From assembly GCF_010500995.1 (NCBI RefSeq), contig NZ_QVMK01000003.1, forward strand, positions 124,001 through 188,000: 64,000 bases of DNA, in the 5' to 3' direction. Position 1 is the stretch's first letter. Each line of letters starts with the position of its first letter. Under the pieces are notes generated by a model, which made no database searches, was not told the DNA's origin, and saw only the letters and a list, made by a program, of their open reading frames with translations. Shown piece after piece: positions 35,782-45,248 of the stretch. The DNA is from Bacteroides sp. 224. GTDB taxonomy: Bacteria; Bacteroidota; Bacteroidia; Bacteroidales; Bacteroidaceae. Position numbers and translations under genes: made by a program.

Positions 35782-37740
35782 ATGAAAAAGATCAGTTTGT
35801 TTCTTTTCCTCTGCTTCTATTTACTATTTCCCTGTTTGGGTAAGAAAATAAGTGTTTCATCTCCCGATAAGAGATTAGTTATGGAACTGGATATTCGAGA
35901 TCAGATATCCTACCGGGTCACCTATAAAGGAACAGAAATCATTGCTCCATCCCGAATAGACATAGAACTCTCAAACGGTTATTTAGGAGAAAACGCTCAA
36001 ATTAAAAACACTCGTACAAACTCCGTAAAGCAAATATTAGAGCCTCCTTATGGAAAGTTCAAGCAGCTTACTAATCACTACAAAGAAGTAATCATTGACT
36101 TTGAAAACAATTATTCATTGATAGCCCGAGCATACAACGAAGGAGTAGCCTATCGGTTTGTAACCAAGTTACCGAATGAAATAGTTGTCAACAATGAAAT
36201 AGTAGAAGTAAACCTAACAGGAGATCCCGCCGCTATCTTCCCCGAGACGGATAACTATACAGCCTGGGAACTGATGTATATTGATTACGCAAGTATATCC
36301 GCTATCACAGAAGGAAAAAGAACCATTACCCCTGTCCTATTCTCCGAGGAGAACGGAACGAAAGTAATAGTAGCCGAATCCGATGTCAGAGACTATCCCG
36401 GCATGTATCTGAAAAAGAATAAAAATGGATTCCAGGCAGACTTTGCCTCCTACCCTGATAGTACCGCTATAGGAGGCTGGGGGTTTGTATCCGTGGTTCA
36501 GCGTACGCGTAATTACATCGCCAAAACTTCGGGCACAAAAGAATTTCCTTGGCGCATTATCATGGCTACCGATGATGACAGAACTTTACTGACTAATGAG
36601 CTCATTTATAAACTGGCCAAACCCTCGGTACTCAAAGATATTTTGTGGGTAAAACCTGGTAAAGCAGCCTGGGAGTGGTGGCACGATGCTATGCTGCCAG
36701 GGATAGATCTTCCCTCAGGTATGGATAACCGAAATACTGCTTTATACAAATACTATGTCGACTTCGCTGCACAAAACAACCTGGAGTACTTAATGATAGA
36801 TGCCGGATGGTCCGATTTATTTGACCTATCCAAAGTAAACCCCAAAGTAGATATCAATGAAATCATCAACTACGCTCGATCTAAAAATGTTGGAGTATTC
36901 CTTTGGTGTACTGCCATCTCTCTTACAGACAGAGCAGACGAGTACCTACAAATGATGAATAATTGGGGAGTAGCAGGTATTAAAGTAGACTTCTTCGATC
37001 GGGATGATCAACAAGCTATGCAATGGTATGAAACTATAGCCGAGAAAGCTGCCAAGTATAAACTTATGGTCAACTTTCATGGGTGCAGTAAACCCACCGG
37101 CTTGCAACGTACTTACCCAAACATACTAAACTTCGAAGCCGTAAGAGGCGAGGAATGTTCTAAGTGGGATTTAACAGCAAACCCACAACACCACCTTACT
37201 TTCCCTTTCATTCGGATGTTAGGCGGTCCATTGGATTATACTCCGGGGGCACTACGTAACAGATCCTTTCAGATGTTTAAGCCTGTTGATCCCGGCTTGC
37301 CCATGGCACAAGGTACCCGTTGTCATCATCTGGCTCTGTTCGTTATCCTCGATCAATATTTCGCCATGCTGTGCGATTCTCCTGCCGAATATATCAAATA
37401 CCCCGATATTATGAGTTTCCTCTCCAAAGTGCCTGTTACCTTTGATGATACAAAAGTTCTATCTGCGAAAGTAGGCGAATATGCCCTGATGGCTAAGCAA
37501 AAAGGAGATGAATGGTTTGTGGGAGGTATGACTAACTGGACAGCTCGCAATATGACAGCCGATTTCTCTTTCCTCCCTGCAGGAAAGAAATATAAGGCAG
37601 AGATCTTTAAGGATGGAGATAAATCCTATCTATATGCCGATCAATATGTATTCGAAACTGCTGAAGTAAACGCAGACACAAAGCTTACTATTCCTCTTTC
37701 TCAAGGAGGTGGGTTTGTGATACATCTTTATCCTAATTAG
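35782..37740 (+). CDS. GH97 glycosidase, retaining (alpha-galactosidase-like)
   Basis: 652 residues with a signal peptide (about 1-20). The N-terminal beta-supersandwich has SSPDKRLVMELDI and FPETDNYTAWELMY. The TIM barrel has LEYLMIDAGWSD, VGVFLWCTA and AGIKVDFFDRDDQ, then NFHGCSKPTGLQRTYPN and NFEAVRGEE. An Asp in KVDFFDRDD marks the retaining branch characterised as alpha-galactosidase in Bacteroides; the inverting SusB branch uses Glu at another place. The Glu in the EAVRGEE segment is a candidate acid/base and Ca2+ ligand. It probably hydrolyses alpha-galactosides in the periplasm. The following epimerase fits release of beta- or alpha-galactose. Confidence 0.9.
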   Translation: MKKISLFLFLCFYLLFPCLGKKISVSSPDKRLVMELDIRDQISYRVTYKGTEIIAPSRIDIELSNGYLGENAQIKNTRTNSVKQILEPPYGKFKQLTNHYKEVIIDFENNYSLIARAYNEGVAYRFVTKLPNEIVVNNEIVEVNLTGDPAAIFPETDNYTAWELMYIDYASISAITEGKRTITPVLFSEENGTKVIVAESDVRDYPGMYLKKNKNGFQADFASYPDSTAIGGWGFVSVVQRTRNYIAKTSGTKEFPWRIIMATDDDRTLLTNELIYKLAKPSVLKDILWVKPGKAAWEWWHDAMLPGIDLPSGMDNRNTALYKYYVDFAAQNNLEYLMIDAGWSDLFDLSKVNPKVDINEIINYARSKNVGVFLWCTAISLTDRADEYLQMMNNWGVAGIKVDFFDRDDQQAMQWYETIAEKAAKYKLMVNFHGCSKPTGLQRTYPNILNFEAVRGEECSKWDLTANPQHHLTFPFIRMLGGPLDYTPGALRNRSFQMFKPVDPGLPMAQGTRCHHLALFVILDQYFAMLCDSPAEYIKYPDIMSFLSKVPVTFDDTKVLSAKVGEYALMAKQKGDEWFVGGMTNWTARNMTADFSFLPAGKKYKAEIFKDGDKSYLYADQYVFETAEVNADTKLTIPLSQGGGFVIHLYPN

Positions 37741-37760
37741 CAACAATTTATGATATTATT

Positions 37761-37844
37761 TAGAACACAGAGACACAAAGGCACAGAGGTTTTAATGACA
37801 CAAAAATTGATGAAAGCTCTGCGCCTTTGTGTCTCTGTGTTCTA
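37761..37844. repeat. Inverted repeat, CACAGAG family, between GH97 and galM
   Basis: Left arm 37761-37793 (AACACAGAG, ACACAAAGG, CACAGAGG) and right arm 37815-37844 (CTCTGCG, CCTTTGTG, TCTCTGTG, TTCTA) are reverse complements. The right arm reads through into the frame of galM, creating a false upstream start. Confidence 0.9.
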
Positions 37845-37862
37845 TTCCATTATTGCCAACCT

Positions 37863-38894
37863 ATGATTATAATATCTACTCAAACAAAAAGAGAAAATAT
37901 TTTCCTCTTCCGTATCACTAATTTTACAGGGGCTTATGTGGAGATCTCTAATTATGGTGCGTCTATTGTATCTGTGGTTGTTCCTGATCAGCACAACAAA
38001 TTAGAGAACATCGTACTCCGATATAACAACCTCGAGGATTACTTGAGTGATCCGTATTATATGGGAGCCACCATCGGACGGGTTGCCAATCGTATTTCGA
38101 ACGCTCAATTTACATTGAACAGGCAAACTTTTCAATTAGACAAAAATGTTGGAAACAACAGCAATCACGGAGGGTACAATGGCTTCCATCAAAAGATCTT
38201 CGATTATACCATAAGCGGCGAAGAGCTTACGCTCTATACAATAAGTAAAGATAAGGAAGGAGGTTTCCCCGGAGAAGTAAACTTTTCGGTTACCTATTCC
38301 TTTTCAGATTGCAATGAATTGTGTATTACATATCGGGCTGAATCAAACCAACCAACTCCGATAAACTTTACCAATCATGCTTATTTCAATTTAGGAGGGA
38401 GCAATAAGAGTATCTTGGAAGATCTTCTTTGGGTAAACACCAAGCAATACTTAGAAACCAATGCGGAATTTCTGCCCACAGGAAAGACTTGTTCAACAGT
38501 AGGAACTGCATTTGATTTTGGTTCTTACAAAAAGATCAAATCTATGATGCCCTTAAAGCAAGATAACCTGCAAGGATACAATGCCTATTTCATGAAAGAT
38601 AAAGATTATAAAGAAGATTTGCCTCTGGCCTCTATAAGAAATGAACAATCGGGCCGCATAATTGATTTATATACCACCATACCGGGAGTATTGGTTTATA
38701 CAGGAGACTTTCTATCTGATCCGTTTATTCCTTTCGGAGGCATTTGTTTAGAAGCACAATTTCCTCCCGACGGGGTGAATCAATCTTCTTTTATGTCCAA
38801 TATCCTTCACCCCGGAAAGATCAAAACGGATACTATAAAGTATCGCTTCCGGTGTCGAAAGGAAGCTCCATTTGACCATCGCCCAAAAGATTAA
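37863..38894 (+). CDS. galM: Aldose 1-epimerase (mutarotase)
   Basis: 343 residues from the ATG at 37863; an upstream TTG at 37827 lies inside the hairpin. Motifs: [22 protein letters not shown], the catalytic His in [14 protein letters not shown], and the catalytic Glu near the end in [17 protein letters not shown]. It interconverts alpha and beta anomers of galactose or glucose. No signal peptide is visible, so it probably acts in the cytosol after uptake by the MFS porter. Its last 62 bp overlap the end of rnhB on the other strand. Confidence 0.93.
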   Translation: MIIISTQTKRENIFLFRITNFTGAYVEISNYGASIVSVVVPDQHNKLENIVLRYNNLEDYLSDPYYMGATIGRVANRISNAQFTLNRQTFQLDKNVGNNSNHGGYNGFHQKIFDYTISGEELTLYTISKDKEGGFPGEVNFSVTYSFSDCNELCITYRAESNQPTPINFTNHAYFNLGGSNKSILEDLLWVNTKQYLETNAEFLPTGKTCSTVGTAFDFGSYKKIKSMMPLKQDNLQGYNAYFMKDKDYKEDLPLASIRNEQSGRIIDLYTTIPGVLVYTGDFLSDPFIPFGGICLEAQFPPDGVNQSSFMSNILHPGKIKTDTIKYRFRCRKEAPFDHRPKD

Positions 38895-39456
38895 AAGTTA
38901 AGCGATGATAAGGCGAAGTGCCTTCATTTGATATCGCTAATCGGTGCTTCTTCGTTGGATATCCCTTATTTTGTTTCCAACTGTAAACAGGATATTGCTC
39001 ATGCAGTTCATTCATATAGTCATCTCTATATGTCTTCGCTAAGATAGAAGCCGCGGCAATAGAGAGGTATTTACCGTCTCCTTTAATTACTGTGGTATGA
39101 GGAATGTCTTTATAAGCTCTAAACCGATTTCCATCAATAAGCAGATGCTCCGGTTTAATCGTTAATTGATCAACCGCCCGATGCATAGCCAGAAAGGAAG
39201 CATTGAGAATATTAATCTCATCAATCTCTTCCGGCGTAACGATGCCTACTGCCCAAGCGAGTGATTCTTGTTGAATTACTTCACGAAGAAGGTAGCGCTG
39301 CTTCTCTGTTAGCTTCTTCGAATCATTTAGGAGTTCATTCTGAAAGTCTTTGGGTAATATAACGGCGGCAGCGAATACGGAACCGGCCAGGCAGCCGCGT
39401 CCGGCTTCATCACAACCGGCTTCGATAAGATCTTTGTTTAACCAGGATAATAACAT
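38833..39456 (-). CDS. rnhB: Ribonuclease HII
   Basis: 207 residues. The catalytic motif [16 protein letters not shown] has the Asp-Glu pair (residues 16-17); further metal-binding acidic residues lie in LLIDGNRF and in [11 protein letters not shown]. It removes ribonucleotides from DNA by cutting RNA-DNA junctions. The 3' end runs 62 bp into galM on the opposite strand, an unusually long convergent overlap that makes the last 20 codons of each gene depend on one another. Confidence 0.95.
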   Translation of the reverse strand: MLLSWLNKDLIEAGCDEAGRGCLAGSVFAAAVILPKDFQNELLNDSKKLTEKQRYLLREVIQQESLAWAVGIVTPEEIDEINILNASFLAMHRAVDQLTIKPEHLLIDGNRFRAYKDIPHTTVIKGDGKYLSIAAASILAKTYRDDYMNELHEQYPVYSWKQNKGYPTKKHRLAISNEGTSPYHRLTFNLLGDGQMELPFDTGSDTL

Positions 39457-39498
39457 TGATTTGAGTTAAGAGTTGAATTACAAAGATAAAGAAAATTC

Positions 39499-39599
39499 TT
39501 TAGCCACGGATTACGCGGATTGCACAGATTCTAATGCACGGATAAAAAATAAATCCGTGTTTTAAGATCCGTGCAATCCGCGTAATCCGTGGCTAAATA
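39499..39599. repeat. Inverted repeat, CGGATT family, between hppA and rnhB
   Basis: Left arm 39499-39543 (CCACGGATTA, CGCGGATTG, CACAGATTC, CACGGAT) pairs with right arm 39553-39599, with only a 9-bp loop. The unit order and the terminal ...CACGGAT block match the arms flanking the GxxExxY gene at 44746-45237. Confidence 0.92.
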
Positions 39600-39612
39600 G
39601 ATATTATTTAAC

Positions 39613-41814
39613 TCAAAACAGGCTCCAAGCTACTGTTAGCCCTGCCATTACTATAGCTACCATACTCATTAACTTAATAAGAATATTTAAGCTTGGCCCG
39701 GAAGTATCTTTAAATGGATCTCCTACTGTATCACCAACAACAGTTGCTTTGTGTACCTCGCTGCCTTTGCCTCCGAAGTTTCCTTCTTCCACATATTTCT
39801 TGGCATTATCCCAGGCACCACCGGCATTGGCCATGAAGATGGCAAGAACGAAGCCACTGCTAAGTCCGCCGATTAATAAGCCTAATACACCTGGAACACC
39901 AAATATAAGTCCGGTCAGGATGGGAGCAATAATGGCAATTAATGAAGGGACAACCATCTCACGCTGGGCACCTTTAGTAGATATTTCCACACAACGTTCA
40001 TAATCAGGCTCTGTTTCTCCTGTAAGGATACCCTTTATCTCGCGGAACTGACGGCGTACTTCATCCACCATTTTAGCAGCAGCACGACCTACGGCATTCA
40101 TTGTTAAACCACAGAATAAGAAAGCCATCATAGAACCGATAAATATACCTGATAATACTTTGGGATTCATTAAAGTAACATCATAGTAATTCATGAAATC
40201 TACAAAACTTGCTTCATTGATAGGGATGTTATCACCATTAGGCATGGCAAGCACATTAGAACCTAAACGTACTAAACCAATACGGAGTTCTTCAATATAA
40301 GATGCCAATAAAGCTAAGCCTGTAAGAGCGGCAGATCCGATGGCAAATCCTTTGCCGGTAGCAGCAGTGGTATTTCCTAAGGAGTCTAAGGCATCTGTAC
40401 GCTTGCGTACTTCGGGACCTAAAGCAGCCATTTCAGCATTTCCTCCCGCATTATCGGCAATAGGTCCGTAAGCATCTGTAGCTAAGGTAATTCCAAGCGT
40501 GGAGAGCATACCTACGGCAGCAATACCGATTCCGTAAAGCCCCATGCCTACATTGTTAAAGTCAAATCCGGAGGCGAAGAGGAAAGAGGCAATCACTCCA
40601 ACAACTACGGCTATCACAGGAATGGCAGTAGAAAGCATTCCTAATCCTATTCCCGAAATAATAACGGTGGCAGGACCTGTCTGCCCGCTTTCACTTAATT
40701 TCTGGGTAGGACGATAAGATTGGGATGTATAATATTCTGTAGCTCGACCAATTACAATACCTACGATTAAGCCGACCACTACTGAGCAGGAAATCCATGC
40801 CCAATTATCTATCTTCAAAAGCCAAAGAATCAGGAAAGTAGCGCCTACAATCAAGATGGAACTTAAATTCGTTCCGAAAGACAGCGAGTTAAGCAAATCT
40901 TTCATCGTAGCATTCTCTTTGGTACGAACGGCAAAAATACCAATGATAGAGAGTAAAATACCTACAGCAGCAATAAGCATGGGTGCTATAACTGCTTTAA
41001 ATTGCATCTCCACATTGCCGCTGGTCATAAATGCGGCGGCACCTAAAGCGGCGGTAGCTAATATAGATCCGCAATAAGATTCATATAAATCAGCTCCCAT
41101 TCCGGCTACATCTCCCACATTGTCGCCTACATTATCGGCAATGGTAGCCGGATTACGTGGATCATCTTCGGGGATACCGGCTTCTACTTTACCTACTAAG
41201 TCGGCACCTACATCGGCAGCCTTTGTATAAATACCTCCTCCCACACGAGCAAAAAGAGCCTGAGTACTGGCACCCATACCAAATGTAAGCATGGTAGTGG
41301 TGATTATACCTAATTTATGTGTAGCAACTGCATCGGCAGGGATAAAGTAATCCAGCAGAAGATACCAGAAGGAAATATCCAATAAGCCAAGTCCTACTAC
41401 TACCAATCCCATTACTGCACCACTTCGGAAAGCAATACGCAGACCTCCATTTAATGAAGTACGAGCGGCATTTGCTGTACGAGCAGACGCATACGTTGCC
41501 GTTTTCATTCCTAAAAAGCCGGCAAGTCCGGAAAAGAAACCACCGGTAAGAAAGGCCACCGGCACCCATCCGTTCTGCACCTGAAAACCATACGCCATAA
41601 TAGCAAAAAGAACAGCTAAGCCCATAAATACAATAAAAACAACTTTATATTGCTGTTTCAGATAAGACATAGCCCCCTTTCGGACGGCAGCAGCAATTTT
41701 AATCATTTGAGGAGTACCTTCGCTTTCTTTCATCATTTGCTTGTAAAAGAAGTAAGCGAAACATAGTGCCAAGATAGAGGCTACAGGAACGAGCCAGAAA
41801 AGGATATTATCCAT
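39613..41814 (-). CDS. hppA: Membrane-bound ion-pumping pyrophosphatase
   Basis: 733 residues with about 16 membrane helices. Pyrophosphate/Mg2+ motifs: [55 protein letters not shown] and, near the end, DNAKKYVE and [14 protein letters not shown]. It couples PPi hydrolysis to Na+ and/or H+ export. The segment [16 protein letters not shown] carries Ala where K+-independent enzymes have Lys, so this is the K+-dependent class, which includes the Na+ pumps. That agrees with the Na+-coupled symporter in this window. A -7 element lies 30 bp upstream. Confidence 0.95.
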   Translation of the reverse strand: MDNILFWLVPVASILALCFAYFFYKQMMKESEGTPQMIKIAAAVRKGAMSYLKQQYKVVFIVFMGLAVLFAIMAYGFQVQNGWVPVAFLTGGFFSGLAGFLGMKTATYASARTANAARTSLNGGLRIAFRSGAVMGLVVVGLGLLDISFWYLLLDYFIPADAVATHKLGIITTTMLTFGMGASTQALFARVGGGIYTKAADVGADLVGKVEAGIPEDDPRNPATIADNVGDNVGDVAGMGADLYESYCGSILATAALGAAAFMTSGNVEMQFKAVIAPMLIAAVGILLSIIGIFAVRTKENATMKDLLNSLSFGTNLSSILIVGATFLILWLLKIDNWAWISCSVVVGLIVGIVIGRATEYYTSQSYRPTQKLSESGQTGPATVIISGIGLGMLSTAIPVIAVVVGVIASFLFASGFDFNNVGMGLYGIGIAAVGMLSTLGITLATDAYGPIADNAGGNAEMAALGPEVRKRTDALDSLGNTTAATGKGFAIGSAALTGLALLASYIEELRIGLVRLGSNVLAMPNGDNIPINEASFVDFMNYYDVTLMNPKVLSGIFIGSMMAFLFCGLTMNAVGRAAAKMVDEVRRQFREIKGILTGETEPDYERCVEISTKGAQREMVVPSLIAIIAPILTGLIFGVPGVLGLLIGGLSSGFVLAIFMANAGGAWDNAKKYVEEGNFGGKGSEVHKATVVGDTVGDPFKDTSGPSLNILIKLMSMVAIVMAGLTVAWSLF

Positions 41815-41843
41815 AGAATCAATATTTTGAGGTTATATAAACT

Positions 41844-41851
41844 CAAATGTA
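41844..41851 (-). promoter_or_regulatory. hppA -7 promoter element (TACATTTG, minus strand)
   Basis: CAAATGTA on the plus strand, 30 bp before the hppA start. A weak ATTG lies 20 bp further upstream on the minus strand. Confidence 0.6.
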
Positions 41852-41896
41852 TGGATTCTAAGTGAGAATTACAATTTTGCAGTCAGCAAACTATAC

Positions 41897-41927
41897 TAAA
41901 AAAGCAATGACACACTGCCATTGCTTT
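41897..41927 (-). terminator. Intrinsic terminator for the minus-strand DUF5684 remnant or suf operon
   Basis: On the minus strand AAAGCAATG and CATTGCTTT form a 9-bp stem, followed by further T (six in a row in all). It lies just past the stop of the pseudogene at 41955 and could also end the suf transcript. Confidence 0.7.
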
Positions 41928-41954
41928 CACATATTTCCTTATAGCGGTTTATTT

Positions 41955-42086
41955 TTATTTCACCACTTCTTCTTTGAATCCTAACAGAGGGAAGAATACG
42001 AAAGGCAAAAGTAATAAGCCAATTGCATAACCAGCCTCTTTACCAAATTTCTCAGCTACTTCTTTATACAATAAGAAAGAGAAAGA
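41955..42086 (-). pseudogene. 3' remnant of a small DUF5684-like membrane protein gene
   Basis: The minus strand encodes about 43 residues ending in stop: FLLYKEVAEKFGKEAGYAI, followed by a hydrophobic GLLLLPFVFFPLLGF segment and KEEVVK. The pattern (amphipathic K-E-V-A-x-x-F-G-K plus hydrophobic helix ending P-x-L-G-F) is the C-terminal end of small membrane proteins of the DUF5684 type. No start codon is in frame; a stop lies shortly upstream. The 351-bp gap between hppA and sufS therefore holds a decayed gene, a terminator and the hppA promoter. Confidence 0.5.
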
Positions 42087-42165
42087 GATATTTTTAGTAC
42101 ATTTTATGAATGTGTGTAATAGCTATTCAGACCAAGAAAACAGAAAAAATATTAAATAAAGTCAT

Positions 42166-43380
42166 TTAGAACATGCTTGATATGCGTTTTAAGCCTTCTG
42201 CAAGAACATCAATTTCTTCTTTTGTGTTATAAATTCCAAATGAAGCACGTACCGTTCCTGTAATACCAAGGCGTTGCATTAACGGTTGTGCACAATGATG
42301 CCCGGTGCGTACGGCTACTCCTAAGCGATCTAATAAGGTACCCATATCGAAATGATGAATATCATTAACCAGAAAAGATATTACACTTCCTTTACTGTCG
42401 GCCTCGCCGAAGATACGCATGCCTTCTATTTCTTTCAGGCGTTGGGTAGCATAAGTAGTCAACTCGTGCTCGTATGCGGCAATGGCATCTAAGCCGATGG
42501 CTGTTACATAATCCAATGCTTTGGCAAAGGCAGTGGTACCAATATAGTCGGGTGTACCGGCTTCAAACTTGAAGGGGAGTTCATTGAAAGTGGTTTTCTC
42601 GAAAGTAACTGTTTGAATCATTTCGCCTCCACCCTGGTAGGGAGGTAGACGATCGAGTAAGTCCTCTTTGCCATATAACACGCCAATACCCGTAGGGCCA
42701 TATATCTTATGACTTGAGAAAGCATAGAAGTCTGCATCCAATTCTTGCACATCTACCTTCGTATGGGGTACTGCCTGTGCACCGTCTACCAATACATAAG
42801 CGCCATTTGCATGGGCTATTTCTATCATTTCCGCAATGGGGTTGATTGTGCCCAACACATTGGAAACATGAGTAACGCTGACTAACTTAGTCTTTTCGGA
42901 AAAGAGTTTTTTGTATTCATCAATCAGCAATTCTCCCTTATCATTCATGGGAATTACTTTGATGCCAATACCTTTCCGCGCAGCCAACAACTGCCAGGGC
43001 ACAATATTGCTATGATGCTCCATGACGGAAATAATCACTTCATCTCCTTCTTCCATAAATGCTTCACCAAAAGAGCAAGCAAGCAAATTGATAGATTCAG
43101 TGGTGCCACGGGTAAATATAATTTCATTGGTTGAGCGGGCGTTGATAAACTGCTTTACGGTTTCCCTGGAATTCTCATGCAACACCGTAGCCTGCTGAGA
43201 CAGGAAATGAACGCCTCTATGCACATTCGCATTTACCGAGTAATATTCGTCGACAATGGAATCGACTACTACCCGGGGTTTCTGAGTAGTAGCTCCGTTA
43301 TCAAAATAGACCAATGGTTTACCATAAACCTCCCGTTGCAAGATAGGGAAGTCTGCTCTTATCTTTTTTATATCTATCAT
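42166..43380 (-). CDS. sufS: Cysteine desulfurase SufS
   Basis: 404 residues from the ATG at 43380 (MIDIKKIRADFPILQ); an upstream start would overlap the sufD end. Motifs: YFDNGATTQKP, the PLP Lys in YAFSSHKIYGPTGIG and the active Cys in VRTGHHCAQPLMQRL. It takes sulfur from cysteine for iron-sulfur cluster assembly on SufBCD. It is the last gene of cvpA-sufB-sufC-(GxxExxY)-sufD-sufS and starts 2 bp after the sufD stop. No SufE or SufU gene is visible here. Confidence 0.95.
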   Translation of the reverse strand: MIDIKKIRADFPILQREVYGKPLVYFDNGATTQKPRVVVDSIVDEYYSVNANVHRGVHFLSQQATVLHENSRETVKQFINARSTNEIIFTRGTTESINLLACSFGEAFMEEGDEVIISVMEHHSNIVPWQLLAARKGIGIKVIPMNDKGELLIDEYKKLFSEKTKLVSVTHVSNVLGTINPIAEMIEIAHANGAYVLVDGAQAVPHTKVDVQELDADFYAFSSHKIYGPTGIGVLYGKEDLLDRLPPYQGGGEMIQTVTFEKTTFNELPFKFEAGTPDYIGTTAFAKALDYVTAIGLDAIAAYEHELTTYATQRLKEIEGMRIFGEADSKGSVISFLVNDIHHFDMGTLLDRLGVAVRTGHHCAQPLMQRLGITGTVRASFGIYNTKEEIDVLAEGLKRISSMF

Positions 43381-43382
43381 TT

Positions 43383-44732
43383 CTACAATTCTTTGCATAT
43401 AGCACATCCACGACATTTAGCAAGTTCGCCACGAAAACGTTTTTCTACCAATACATGCAAACGCTCTTTCAATGCATCTAAACGGATGGTATCGATTACT
43501 TCGTTTACGAATGCAAACATCAACAGTAGTCTGGCTTCCTTTTCTGCAATACCACGGGCACGCATATAGAATAAAGCATTCTCATCTAACTGCCCTACAG
43601 TAGCTCCATGACTACATTTTACATCATCGGCATATATTTCCAACTGTGGTTGGGTATACATACGGGCTTCGTGCGTGGCACAAAGGTTGCGGTTGGTTTG
43701 TTGAGAGGTGGTGTGTTGCGCCCCCGGACGAACCAGTACCGTACCGGCAAAAGCTCCTACAGCTTGATCATCCAATACATATTTAAATAGTTCGTTGCTG
43801 TTGCAGTTGGGCACCGCATGATCAATAAAGGTGTTATTGTCTACATGTTGGGTCTTATCCGCAATGGCCATGCCACACAAACTGATGTCTGCCCGTTCTC
43901 CGGCAAGGGTCACCTCTGTTGTGTTGCGGGTTACTCCGTTATGAAGGGTCATTTCATTCAGCAGTACTGTGCTGGAAGCTTCTTGTTTTACATATAGGTT
44001 GCTGATGCGGGTGGTCTTGTTGTGGGTTTCTTCCAACTCATATAAGTCGAACATAGCGTTCTCTCCCACAAATACTTCTACGACTTGGGTAGAGAGGAAG
44101 CTTACCGAATCCATTGCATGATCGCACATCAGCAGTTTTGCCTGCGCTCCGTCTTCTATGACGATTAGTACACGGCGGTTGACCATGAAGTCAACATCTG
44201 CACGAAGTACATTAACTAACTGAATGGTTTTCTCTAATACTGCATGTTTGGGCACATAGAAGAAAACACCGTCTTGTACAAAAGCAGTATTGAAGGCTGT
44301 GACACCGTCTTTTGAGGTATCGGCTAATTTGCCATAATACTTCCTTACCAATTCGGGGTACTTTTGGGCGGCTTCTTTGAGGCTTTCGAAGATGACTCCT
44401 TCGGGCAGCTCTGTTTTAGGAAGGGCTTTGTTATAGAAAGAATCGTTTACAACAAAGTATAGGGCGGTGCTCATATTGGGTACGTCGCACTTGAATACTT
44501 CGTAAGGGTTGACGGGGATATCTAAACGGTTTAAGTTCAGACCGTAGTCGGGCTCAAATAGTTTGCTTATCTCGGTGTATTTATATTTTTCGTCTTTCCG
44601 GGTAGGAAATCCTTGCTGACGAAAGTCTGCAAAGGCTTGGGCACGAGGGGCACTGAGCACCTCTGCACTATGCTTGCGGATCATCCCTTCTGCTTGGGAG
44701 AAGAGATCAATATATTGTTGTTCTATACTCAT
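43383..44732 (-). CDS. sufD: Fe-S cluster assembly protein SufD
   Basis: 449 residues from the ATG at 44732 (MSIEQQYIDLF); the frame extends upstream for 23 codons but these are read from the repeat arm at 44746-44786. The C-terminal beta-helix core contains TFIDHAVPNCNSNELFKYVLDD, VLVRPGAQHTTSQQTNRNL and YADDVKCSHGATVGQLDENALFYMRARG, the typical SufB/SufD scaffold signature. It forms the SufBC2D scaffold. In this operon it is separated from sufC by a 500-bp insertion carrying the GxxExxY gene. Confidence 0.95.
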   Translation of the reverse strand: MSIEQQYIDLFSQAEGMIRKHSAEVLSAPRAQAFADFRQQGFPTRKDEKYKYTEISKLFEPDYGLNLNRLDIPVNPYEVFKCDVPNMSTALYFVVNDSFYNKALPKTELPEGVIFESLKEAAQKYPELVRKYYGKLADTSKDGVTAFNTAFVQDGVFFYVPKHAVLEKTIQLVNVLRADVDFMVNRRVLIVIEDGAQAKLLMCDHAMDSVSFLSTQVVEVFVGENAMFDLYELEETHNKTTRISNLYVKQEASSTVLLNEMTLHNGVTRNTTEVTLAGERADISLCGMAIADKTQHVDNNTFIDHAVPNCNSNELFKYVLDDQAVGAFAGTVLVRPGAQHTTSQQTNRNLCATHEARMYTQPQLEIYADDVKCSHGATVGQLDENALFYMRARGIAEKEARLLLMFAFVNEVIDTIRLDALKERLHVLVEKRFRGELAKCRGCAICKEL

Positions 44733-44745
44733 ACTTTTTGTTTTT

Positions 44746-45237
44746 AGACGCGGATTGCGCGGATTATACGGATTTAAAACACGGATATTTTTTTTATTCA
44801 AACTCTAAACAATCGTCTTCATAGTAATGAGTAGTAAATATCTTACGTTTGATTTCTGGAGTACGACCAAAATTTAGTAATAAACCAATCTCAACTCCAG
44901 TTGCTTTCAAATAATTTACCAGTTGAACTTCGTGTTCCGGCAATAGTTGCTTCACAGCCTTTAATTCTATAATAATAAGTTCCTCTACAACAATATCAGC
45001 CACATAACGCCCAACTAACTCATTTTTATAGAATACTTTAATTTCTTTTTGAGGTTCACATTTCAACCCCATTCTTATCAATTCTTTATACAACGCATTT
45101 TGATATACTTGCTCCAGAAAACCATATCCAAGTACATTATACACCTGATAAAAAGCACCAATAATCTCTTCCGTAAGTTCTTCGTGCAACATTAAATCCG
45201 TGTTTTAAATCCGTATAATCCGCGCAATCCGCGTCTT
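44746..45237. mobile_element. Candidate repeat-bounded cassette: CGGATT arms around a GxxExxY gene
   Basis: Left arm 44746-44786 and right arm 45194-45237 are near-perfect reverse complements of about 41 bp, made of the units GACGCGGATTG, CGCGGATTA, TACGGATTT and ACACGGAT. They are the same family as the short-loop hairpins at 39499 and 57754, but here the two arms enclose a full gene with almost no spare sequence (7 bp and 1 bp). The cassette interrupts the conserved sufC-sufD junction. I see no target-site duplication with certainty and no known transposase. Mobility is an inference. Confidence 0.55.
44794..45192 (-). CDS. GxxExxY family protein (PDDEXK-like nuclease fold)
   Basis: 132 residues. 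The naming motif is GFLEQVY (Gly24, Glu27, Tyr30). The nuclease-like core follows: VGRYVADIVVEELIIIELKAV with Asp66, Glu76 and Lys78 (D...ExK), then HEVQLVNYLKATG and a conserved LLNFG. The family is widespread in Bacteroidetes and of unknown function; the D-ExK arrangement suggests a metal-dependent nuclease. It lies exactly between two inverted CGGATT-type arms inside the suf operon and is unlikely to be a Suf component. It is the prime candidate for an enzyme that acts on these hairpin repeats. Confidence 0.88.
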   Translation of the reverse strand: MLHEELTEEIIGAFYQVYNVLGYGFLEQVYQNALYKELIRMGLKCEPQKEIKVFYKNELVGRYVADIVVEELIIIELKAVKQLLPEHEVQLVNYLKATGVEIGLLLNFGRTPEIKRKIFTTHYYEDDCLEFE

Positions 45238-45248
45238 AATTATATTAA

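Noticed and set aside
44733..44801. Longer N-terminus of SufD
   Set aside because: The extra 23 residues are read from the CGGATT repeat arm; the ATG at 44732 gives the family N-terminus. Same reasoning rejected upstream extensions of CvpA (48063-48131), the DUF3109 protein (16740-16811) and GalM (37827-37862).
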